A DNA stretch of 64,000 nt from Lotus japonicus (lineage: Eukaryota > Streptophyta > Magnoliopsida > Fabales > Fabaceae). How positions within the stretch are numbered: the stretch's first letter is position 1; every line of letters starts with the position of its first letter. Under the pieces are notes generated by a model. That model worked only from the letters and a program-made list of their open reading frames with translations. It did no database searches and had not been told where the DNA came from. The stretch is from NCBI RefSeq assembly GCF_012489685.1, contig NC_080042.1:24442150-24506149 (forward strand). The letters are read 5' to 3'. The translations under genes and the position numbers were made by a program. Positions 44,591 through 53,892 of this stretch are shown here, piece after piece.

Positions 44591-46450
44591 AGAGCCTTTC
44601 CCCCTCTCCTTTGCATTTGCGTGAGCTCTCTCTCCCTCTCTTGTATTTCTTTTATTTTTCTTGTTCTTAGGTTATTTTAGTTTCTAAGCCTTGAACAAGG
44701 TCATTCTCAATATGCTCAATGGTTGCAGCTTAAGTTGATCTGCCAAATCCAGAAGAGAATGATTTTAATCAAGTTGCTCAGAGATGTTTATCAATTTGAG
44801 GGTTTTTCTTAAAGAAGTTCTTGATGTTCTTATTTTGTTCTTATGAACTTCAAACAAAGGATTTTATAAAGGAGGTTTGGATCTTGAGAGGATTGAATCT
44901 ATGCGAAAATTATGTTTTTCTTCGAAAGTTCTTCAAGTGTTCTTATGATCTTCAAGCAAAATGCTTTAGAAAAGAATGGTTGATCTTATAAAAGAAATGG
45001 TTTTGGATTTTCAAGGTTTTTGGGTGGAATTTCGTGACCAATAAGGGGATGGGCTCATGATCTATCCGATTGTCCGATTAGTAACGTTACTCTATTCGTT
45101 CGTTGGTAGGAAATTTCCAAGTGTAGACTAGCTTCAAGGAGCAACCCGTGACTTCTAGGAAAGCGTACCTTTGAGGTAAGGGCACTTCGGCTATGATTGA
45201 TTGTGATTGTATGATTGTGAAATGTTAAGGACCTTATGATTTTCAAATATGCTAGTAAGGGCACTTCGGTCTCGGCCTAGATAAATTGGTTGTGATTGTG
45301 ATTGTTAGAAAGCATGATGCTAGGAATATCGATGATATATGTGCTAGATATGCTGTATGAAGATGATGCAATAAATGTTAGCTAGTGTTATTATGAACAT
45401 GCCTATATGCCTAGGATGTTAGCTACTTTTATTGATATGCGTGCAAGTTACTATTTTACGATATTTTGTTCATATGAGATGAATGTGATGGGCTTATGGC
45501 CTAGTGATGAGGTAGTGGGAAGAGGGAAGAGATAATCCCTGATTTAATGTGTTATTGATACTTGCTATTGAAAATTAAACCACCTATAACACCTTAGGAT
45601 TACCCGTAGGATAGCTAGAGCAATAAAATGAATAATGATAGTAATATATCCAAGTGAGCCCTTTTCTCTAAGCAATTAAAAGTACATAACCATTAACGGC
45701 GGATTAGAACTCCCGCTTGTATTCCTAGAACTACTTGATCTTATCAAAGATCCTACCTCTATAATTACTATGGTGCACTTACTTTAAGTAAGGCAGCAGA
45801 TGCTTGTTTCTAATTTATAAGAAACTTAATGGAAGTATAAGGGGGAGATGATTGATATTTGAAAATACACTTAAGGAGCAATAAGGAGTAGGAAAGTACT
45901 GTCACTACCACTAAGAGAGTGGGAATATAAAGACGCCAAAGGTGGTCATGTTCAAAGATGAATTGACCAGGGATTTACGCGATGGCCCTACCTCTCCATC
46001 AGCTACCGGCAGGGTCCCGGAAAGGCCGGCCTGGTGTGATGTAACAAGGACTGCATAGTCGTGTACTTCTGTCTGTGGCCTACTGAGCGATCAATTTCCG
46101 GTAAAGAGTGGACTGTAAGGAGTGTCCATGTTCCCGAGACGACTTTCCGAAGATAACGAAGCAATAGCTTCTGGCCCTTAAATCATACTCATCACATGAT
46201 AAATAAAATAATAAAAAGGTTGGCGATGAGCTCACCATTTCCTACGAAGTAGTGAGAGAAGTCAATTCGAAGGACAGAGGAATAAGGTTGATTTAGCCAT
46301 ATTGCATTATTACTTGTGTTTGTTAATATGTGTGTGACTAATGATATGTTGGCTTATGTTTTAACGCTTATCTTATCTGATGTGTATTATTGTGCAAGTC
46401 GCGTATGACTCACCCTTGCACTTATTTTTTTACAAAAGCAGATAACAGGT

Positions 46451-47040
46451 GTGACAATGAGCTTCCCTCCAGTCCTCGCGATCCACGCTGATTTCCCGTC
46501 CCGTGCTGGCTGGCATGTTGACCCAGTTACCGGATACTGCTTTTATCAAGGACTCACAATTTTGTGGTGCAGGGATCCAGGAGCAGGACACATCAGTTTC
46601 CCAGTGACACTCCCGATGGTGTTCTCAATCTTCCTGCCGACCCACGCTGAGCACATAGGTTCGCGGAGTCCAGGCAGTCCACAGGTGCCATACCACAGGC
46701 AGGCTAGCCTATGGAGACCGGAGAGCCTATCCCAGCAGTACCAGTCACCGTGGTGAGCCCACCGGGATCCCCAGATCACAGAGTTCCGCAGACTCAGGAG
46801 TCTATGGGATCTCCTCCACCCCGGAGGAACTTGTCTTGCTTTCGGGTCACAGCCCGCAAGCGAGTGAGATCCCCCAGATTCTCCCGAGATGCCAGGATTT
46901 ACCGTCACAGATTTCGGAGAGGCGAGGCGTCCGGAGTCAGGGAGTCAGAGCAGGGTCCGACAGTAGAGCTAGTGTCAGTGCCAGCAGCCAACAGAGGAGT
47001 CAGTGAGTAGGATCCGGAGGAGGAAGATCCAAGGGGATGA
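46451..47040 (+). pseudogene. LTR-encoded ORF of LTR D (frameshifted)
   Basis: The ATG at 46451 follows an AAAAGCAG acceptor-like site by ten bases. The first part has RAGWHVDPVTGYCFYQG and LPMVFSIFLP, which line up with AWVIDVAGHRATYRG and MELSFDLP of B. A frameshift near 46700 leads into a Pro-rich linker (VVSPPGSPDHRVP), a basic RKRVRSPRFSRDAR patch, TVELVSVPAAN, a TAG at 47008 and a short acidic end DPEEEDPRG. Domain order matches B: conserved block, Pro-rich linker, basic patch, acidic tail. Function unknown. Confidence 0.5.
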
Positions 47041-47060
47041 AGCCATATGGTCCGAGTTTC

Positions 47061-47061
<1 letters not shown>

Positions 47062-47094
<33 letters not shown>
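47062..47094. repeat. GAT/ATG microsatellite
   Basis: About eleven GAT triplets. Shorter in the D' copy near 43843-43860. Confidence 0.9.
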
Positions 47095-47096
<2 letters not shown>

Positions 47097-47923
47097 ATGT
47101 TTATGTTTCTGTATTCTGTTACCTGTACCAGACTATGTGTTTGAGGGCGTTGTGTCCTCTTTATGTGCTGTCTTCTTATCTGTAGACTTATGCGATGGAT
47201 TCGTCCACCAACTATGCATGCTATGTATGATTTGTGTGGTTTATATCATTATTCTCCGTAGTCTTGAGTTAAGAGGTTGAAATGCATGGGGATGTTAAGG
47301 GAGACGCTCGAGTACTCTTTACTCTTGCGATCCTGACCTAATGAGGAAACCCTAAGTAGAAAAAAAAAAGGTTCACTATTTCACGTAACGTGCTCACTCC
47401 TGAGTGATGGAGTTAGGGAGAACTCGTCACTTAAGGAAGGGGACGCCACACTATACCTGCTTGATATGGGCGACGTCAAGGTTCTAGACATCGATCGCGC
47501 GACTGATGGTTCAGCTATGGGATTGTAGAGTGAAGAGGATTCGAGACGATGTGATCCAAGCGTTGGAGGAGGCCTTGGAGGGCACGCGACCTATGAGTCG
47601 GGTATTGAGTGTGATAATTGAGTCTGTACTTGGGGGTGAGCTGAGTTTGTTTATAGGGTTCAAACCTAACCTAGAGACCTTCTTGTTGTGTTGGCTCGGG
47701 AGCGGTCGAACACTAGTTTAATCATTATGTTTTAATTTGAAAGAATCATTGTACGCTTCCAAAGCTTTCATTAATAAAATGAATTATTCAGTCTATTTCT
47801 CCAGTTACTACTTTTTTTTATTTGTAAGCTATTTTTTGAAAAGGTTTTCATTTCGACTAAAATTTACACACGTTTTTGGAAAAAGGTTACTAAAGTGACC
47901 CTCAAGAAATCGGGGCGTTACAT

Positions 47924-48114
47924 CCGTGGTTTTAGGTTAGGAGGTCAATTACCTGGGGATGAAAAGGGAATGCTCGAGTACACTTTACTCTTCCGATCCC
48001 GATCCAACGAGAAAACCCTAAGCAGAAAAAAAAATCACTATTTCACGTCGCGTGCTCATTCCTAAGTGATGGAGTTAGGGCAAACTCGTCACTTATGGAA
48101 GGGGGCGTGACACA
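47924..48114 (+). repeat. LTR D' (right end)
   Basis: Continues the D' LTR after insertion D. It aligns with 47250-47450 of D (GTTCACTATTTCACG-like and ACTCGTCACTT segments) and ends GGGCGTGACACA. Confidence 0.7.
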
Positions 48115-48515
48115 TTGAGGTATCAGAGCTCCGGTTGAGAAACCAGAGCACTAGGGTTTTGGGGACACGAGTTGAACTTGTTGCTGTTTTGTTTTGCTAA
48201 GTCTTAAGTTTCCGCGGTGAGATTGGGTAGACTTGTTTGCTTAGATGTTTGCTTGGCTGTGAGATTGTCTTGATTAGTATCATTGCCGTGATACTTGACT
48301 TATATTGTTTGTTTATATCTTAGTTAATTACTATTTTGGGGCACTGACATTGGGTTGTGGTTCTATTTCCATGCAGGAACATGCCGCCGAGATAGGACCC
48401 AACCAATGCTCAGCTTGCTCAAGCAATGGCACAGCTAGCTAAAGTGATTGCCCAGCAGGCTACCACTGCTGCTGCTCAGACCGTAGCACAAACCCAGAGA
48501 GAAGCTGAAGAGAAC
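48115..48515 (+). pseudogene. PBS, leader and gag start of element D'
   Basis: GGTATCAGAGC at 48119-48129 is the Met primer site with its first base changed. A T-rich leader ends TATTTCCATGCAG, a good splice acceptor, directly before GAACATGCC. Gag begins with the ATG near 48383 (MPPR, then a TAG) and reads DPTNAQLAQAMAQLAKVIAQ with AQTQREAEEN, similar to the N-terminus of B gag. Coding is lost at 48515, where the Athila LTR begins. Confidence 0.65.
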
Positions 48516-49539
48516 GGTCTTCACTTAAATGGTCATATTTTGGGCTACAGAACTCCGAATTAAGATCTGGTTGAAGGCCCGCGAAGCTGGCTTAAAGGGC
48601 TACAACTATCCTGTTTACTTTAATTGAATATTCGGCTATCTTGTGGGACCCGCGGACACCTGAGTCTTCAGCAGTTCACTCCTCTCTTAGGCCCGATTTT
48701 GTGAAGATTTAGAGAAGATTTAGGAAAGATTTAGATAACAAATATTTTTACTTGATGGACAAGTTTATGTATTAGTATCAATAGGCTAGTTGAGGCTCTT
48801 GTTACCTTAACTTCATCTCTCCCTCTTTTTTTAGTTATGGCTTGCTAAACTTTTCAGTTAGTCCTAGGGTTATTAATTTTCATGTGTTAGCATACCTGAG
48901 TTTCAGTTCTTAATAGTAATTCGTCTTTTTATTCAAAGTTGATTTATGATCTTTTCTCATGCTTGAATATGCTTTATGTTCATGACGTCTGAATTTGAAG
49001 TCGTATTCCGTTCTAATTTCCTTATCTAAGCGAGTGAATCAGTTGAATCGATTGTGAATGCTGATCTTAAAGGTACATAAATCTCTAACACCGATTGGCT
49101 GTTAGTTTTGAGGATCCTGACTCTTTAGATTGCTCTTGTACTTTGAGGGGGCGATGTTTCTTACTTAACTTGAACTAATCAAATTCTGGGCGATTGTCCG
49201 GTGGAGGATCTAGGATTCCAACTCACGATTGTGAGTTGAGTTTCTACTCAAAGACTTGAATAATTAATTGAATTCATCTCTTGTAACCGATGAAGGTATG
49301 CTGCACTAGACTATTATAACCTGAAGGCTAACGTTTCTCTCATCTGATAATTCAATCTTTATTTTCCTACTTGATAATAAATTAACCAAACCCCCTTTTA
49401 ATTTTCTTTCGTCTCTAAATTCAGTTTATAATTCGCTTTAGTCCTGGTAAGAACAATCCTGGTGTTACACCTTATACTGCACTAATCAGTTTATTTGCAA
49501 GATAACATTGACACGCACCCGCGACAGTGCGTTCATCAA
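48516..49539 (+). repeat. Athila-type LTR
   Basis: Starts near GGTCTTCACTTAAATGG and ends around CACGCACCCGCGACAGTGCG. It contains AACAATCCTGGTGTTACACC, a stretch I associate with legume Athila/Calypso-type LTRs. A decayed gag of that clade follows immediately. Boundaries are approximate because no PBS or TSD is left. Confidence 0.5.
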
Positions 49540-50519
49540 TTCCCTTCAGAAACCACCCCAACTTCTCTTGGAGGCAAGGCAACAATGGACAATGAGGTAA
49601 TTTTCAAAGGCCAAACCTCTACGCAAGGCCAAACCTCTACGCAACCGTAACAAGTCCAAGAGCAAGTTGTTGGAGATGTTGTTAAGAAGAGCTTGGAGGA
49701 TAGGGTTGAAAGCTTCATCAATCGGATGGAGAATAACTATAAGAATCAAGATGCCCCAGAGTATTTTTCCTTCCGATACTATCCTCAATCCCAAACAAGA
49801 AAATGCTTCTGCTATTACCACTAGAAGTGGTAGGGTGTTGAGTGAGGTAGAAAAGAAAGTAGAGGGAGAAAAAAGTGAGGAGATAGTTGAGGAGGAAGTG
49901 AGAGTTCCTATAAAAACTAGAGTGGTGGATGATCCTACCCCTGAACTTAGCAAAGTTCCATTTCCTAAAGCATTGGCTAAAAAGAATTTGGACAAAAAAA
50001 ATTCAAAGTTCTTGGATGTTTTTAAGAAACTCCATATCAATATTCATTTTTCCGATGCTTTGGAGAAAATGCTTTCTATGCTAAGTTCATGAACGACATT
50101 TTGAGTAAGAGAAGGAAGTTAAAGGAGGTTGGTGAGACGGTTATGCTGACAAAGGAGTGTAGTGTTATCTAGCAAAGAAAGATGCCTAGGAAGAGGAGAG
50201 ATCTAGAAAGTTTTACCATTCCGGTGGAGATTGAGGGGTTGTCGGAAGTTTATGCATTGTGTGAATTGGGAGCGAGCATCAACAAGATGTCGCTTAGTAT
50301 GCCCAAAAGGTTGAATCTAGGAGAGGTTACCCCGACCATGCTCTCCTTGCAAATGGCGAATAGATCCCTGAAAACACCATATGGGATCGTTGAAGATGTG
50401 ATGGTGAAGGTGGACAAGTATGTGTTCCCCATGGAGGAGGATGCAAAGGTAAGGTTTTCAGTTTTCAATCCTATGATAAAAACTTACCTTGTTGAAGATG
50501 TTGTCTGTGATGTGATCAA
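49540..50519 (+). pseudogene. Athila gag C-terminus and protease remnant
   Basis: Decayed across three frames. 49680-49750 reads KKSLEDRVESFINRMENNYK. 49750-50090 has SIFPSDTILNPKQENASAIT, then TTRSGR, a charged linker and KFLDVFKKLHINIHFSDALE. 50090-50519 has NDILSKRRKL and the protease SFTIPVEIEGLSEVYALCEL running into GASINKMSLS and MANRSLKTPYGIVEDVMVKV. This is the conserved Athila Gag-PR junction. The catalytic Asp of DLGAS is Glu here. The N-terminal gag is deleted up to the LTR, a 17-bp direct duplication lies at 49606-49641, and the 3' part is cut by LTR E. Confidence 0.8.
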
Positions 50520-51127
50520 TGTAACGCCCCGATTTCTCGAGTGTCACACAGTAACTAACATCATGAGTTTTTGTAAAGAATTTTCGTCGATTCAATTATT
50601 AACCATTAATTAGTGACAAAGATTCATTTTACCAAAAACCCTTAACTTTAATCACAAGTCATTTAAGATCGAATCGAGCGAATAAATACGAACAAACGAA
50701 TTAACTTAGATGATACTTGTAATTAAAAATAAAAGTACTCTGGTCACACCCATGTGTGTAAAAACCAAGTATGGAAATTGTTAACTGATTACAACTGAAA
50801 AGAAATAATTAAATCATCATAAAAAGTTCAACAAAATAAAGAGTAATCAAAATTCGATGTTTTAACTCCCGGGTTCCCAAAGTAGACTACCCTCATTCTC
50901 TACCCTCATCTTCACTAGAGATCTCAACAAGCTCAATCCCGAATAAATCTTGGTTTCGGCGGCGCTTCTTCAAAGTTGGCTCGACAAGTGGAAGAGACTC
51001 TAGTGGGCGATCAACAGGACCAAACACACAACAAGCCCCCATATCGCCCCTCCAAGAAGGCACTTCCGGCACTCGACTATTCAACACCACGTTGTCATCA
51101 AGCTTTGGCTCTTCAGCTGGTGCCTGA

Positions 51128-52334
51128 TGTAAGATCAAGTTTTGATCGAGTAGTATAAATCTATGTTTTGATGATTACAAGTTAACATTTTAGTATGAAC
51201 AATTATGGTACTCTAACGTGTTTTTCTGAGTGTGCTATTTACAGGCTCTGACCTCAATTCAATCTCACACAAATCAGAAGCACTGTGCATAAAGAGTGAC
51301 CCAAGCAACGCTTTCGCAACATCTATGTTCACTCTGAACAGTAGAAACGCTTTAGAAGATCTGAAGTCATACAAGCTCTGATATGGACTCAGTCAGTTGA
51401 AGTTCTGAAGATCCAGACGTTCTGACAACCAAGAAACTCTGAAGGTTCAGATGTTCTGATGGTGTAGAAGACTCTGAAGATCCAGAAGCTGAGAAGTGGA
51501 AACTCTGATGTCCAGAAGCAAGATGTGTCTGAAGACCATGTACTTCCCTCTGAGTTCAGAATCAGAAGATACAACGGTCAGAGGATCTGTGCTTCCCTCT
51601 GACTCTGATCAACTGGCATCACAAGTTCCAACATGAAGCATTCCCCTGATCAGAAGTCTACTAGGTTTAAAGGTCAAGTCACTATCCAAGTACAAAAGCA
51701 AATGTACTATCCTGACGACCTACCTAACATTCTCAGCCACAACAGAAGCTGGAATTTCCAGAACTGCCCTCCAACGGTAGCATTTCCATGCAGCGTTCGA
51801 ACCCTAATCCTTGGAGTATAAATAGAGGCTGAAGATTGAAAGATGCGGTTGGAAGAATCTCACATGCGCAAGCTATATTCAAAAACCTTCTAAGCATTCT
51901 TTCATCTGAAATCATTGTGTTTACTATTAGCTTTTCAGAAGCAAATTCTTTGTAAACATTCTTTCTTAAACAGTAGTTCAGTTACCTTTAGAAGATCAAG
52001 GTTGATCGGATCCTAGAGAAGAAAAAGAGAGTGAATCTTAGTGTGAGCTAAGTCAGTGTAATTGTTAGTCACTTGTAGGTTTCAAGTGCAGTTGTAACAT
52101 TTACCTGATTAGTGGATTGCCTTCATTCTAAGAAGGAAGAAATCACCTTAACGGGTGGATTGGATTAGCTTGAGGGATTTATCAAGTGAACTAGGATAAA
52201 ATCCTTGTGTGCTTTTCTATCTCTTATCTTAAGCACTTTGTTCTCAAAAGATTTGTTAAAATCTTTAAGGTGGAAGTTTTATTCTGAAAACGTTATTCAA
52301 ACCCCCCCCCTTTCTACCGTTTTTCATACCTTCA
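51128..52334 (+). repeat. Sirevirus (copia) solo LTR, 1207 bp
   Basis: Starts TGTAAGATCAAGTTTTGATC and ends TTTTTCATACCTTCA. Perfect duplication CCTGA at 51123-51127 and 52335-52339. TATA box TATAAAT at 51817-51823. A long C-run precedes TTTCTACCG near the end. No PBS or coding follows, so the interior was lost by LTR-LTR recombination. Confidence 0.95.
51817..51823 (+). promoter_or_regulatory. TATA box of Sirevirus solo LTR
   Basis: TATAAATAGAGG, 18 bases upstream of AAGATTGAAAGATGCGG. In the copy at 56487 the same place reads TACAAATAGAGG, a mutated box. Confidence 0.7.
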
Positions 52335-53892
52335 CCTGAGTTGGAACCACCATCTAATCCGCTGGTCTTTGGGATTCAACAACAACCTCTTCCGAAGGGT
52401 CTATCTCCACTGAAGCGACTTGTGAACCTGCATCCTCCGGGTAGTAGAACCTTGGTGGTGGATAAGGCATGGTGACTTCACCTGTCATCCGCTAAATATC
52501 TACAATGTTACCATGCTTGTCCTTTCCCATGAGCTTAACATCACCGACATAGACTCGGTGAACCCCGGACGTGTCGGACGTACAAGCCCGATCCTTCTCT
52601 TCGTCATACAACTTCATCTCCCTGGAATGGGTCGTTGACGTTGTCTTCAGAACCATCTACCCCTCCCCCCCCCCCACAAATAACACAAAAACGAAATAAT
52701 GCAAGGGTCAGGTTACAAATCAACATAATTAATAAGCATTTCACAATATGTATTAACCATTCACTTTATAGAATTTTATATAACTGTTAGTCATCTAGAT
52801 ATCGGTTAATCTAACGATTCTCACATCACACCACCCACCAAAACACCTTGGCCAATCTCAAACATCCGCAGATGCACAATTCTCGGAGGGGACACACAGT
52901 ACAACCCTTAGTTCACGAGGAGACACTCAATCATCCCAAGGGGACACACAATACAACCCTTAATCTCAAGGAGACCGCCGTCAACCTTGTCACGTGGAGC
53001 CGCAATGATCCACAAAAAAACCCCTCGCGTGCAAGTAACTGTTTGTCTCTAATGGCACCATCGTTCTCATGGTTCAAAGTCTTAACTAGACCTATGTTCC
53101 ATTTAATTCACATTTACATGCAAGCGATTAAATCTCGATTCTCTTTGTTCATGGCTCTATATGTAGTCAACCTAGAGTCTTACAATTCAACGTCGAATAA
53201 ATAACGACAAAACATGTGCCACAGTGGAAATTACAGCTGGATGAGCGACCCTTTTAACGATTTCTCAAATAAGCATTATACATTGCATATGGATAATCAT
53301 AATCAAATTTGCATGTCTTTCAAACACGTAAATCATGGCAACTTCATCAAACGAGACATCAAACGACTCGTGCTTGAAAACGAAAGAAAATAATGCCCGA
53401 ACCCTTGGAAATTGGATTCGGCCGAACCATATACATGGCCCTAAGGTTTGCAAAAAAATTTCCTTCTTTCTTTTCAACTTCACAAGCCTTAGTCCAGCCC
53501 CCAATCATCAATCTAATCACCCAAAATTTCCAGATTTGAACAATCATCAATCATCATGTTGAAACAAGTGAAATACAAGCCAAACTTCGCAAGTTGTCAT
53601 AAGATTTTCATATAAAATCATAGATCCATTGCAAGTACATCAAATAGAGATTAGTAGACATGGTATCCAAAGCAAAAAGTCCAGTAACCATCATGTTCAC
53701 ATATCATATGCAAACACATACAAGATCATAGCTTTTCTCATGGAAATTCATGGCAAATACCCTAGGCATCTACCCTTTCCTAAACCAGCCCTTACCTTGA
53801 ATATAAGATGATGGAAAAGCAAAGGTTTGTGATGAAAGGAAAGCCAAAGAGCTGCTGTCCAAGTTCCTCTCCTCCTTCTCCCATTCGGTCTC

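Larger units (their letters stand above)
44027..47923 (+). repeat. Solo LTR D (chromovirus type, about 3.9 kb)
   Basis: Starts (T)GAACAAAATTTTG and ends GAAATCGGGGCGTTACA. TCCGT lies at 44022-44026 and again at 47924-47928, so this is an insertion into D'. The initial T of the expected TG is shared with the duplication. Internal landmarks: TATAAAT at 44584-44590, donor-like TTGAG|GTAAGG at 45176, acceptor-like AAAAGCAG at 46434-46441, an LTR ORF from 46451, a GAT microsatellite at 47062-47094. No PBS or gag directly follows its end. Confidence 0.8.
50893..52656 (-). pseudogene. LTR-encoded ORF of LTR E, split by a Sirevirus solo LTR
   Basis: Coding runs 52656 to 52335, then 51127 to 50893, in frame once the inserted LTR and one TSD copy are ignored. 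ATG follows GGGGTAG. Part one has HRVYVGDVKLMGKDKHGNIV and GEVTMPYPPPRFYYPEDAGS, matching RRLYIGSATITGRDRHGNV and NMPFEPCRF in E'. It has two stops, TAG at 52492-52494 (Gln in E') and 52354-52356. Part two has RPLESLPLVEPTLKKRRRNQ, a nuclear-localisation-like basic run, and ends IELVEISSEDEGRE. Domain order (conserved block, linker, basic patch, acidic tail) is that of B. Unknown function. Confidence 0.6.
50520..53892 (-). repeat. Chromovirus-type LTR E (minus), 5' end missing
   Basis: On the minus strand it ends GAAATCGGGGCGTTACA at 50520. It carries the LTR ORF (50893-52656), a TAG acceptor-like site at 52657, segments shared with E' (GGTCGCTCATCCAGCTGTAA) and donor-like CAAG|GTAAGG at 53794-53795. 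The part upstream of the donor is cut where E' begins at 53893. A Sirevirus solo LTR sits at 51128-52334. Confidence 0.75.
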
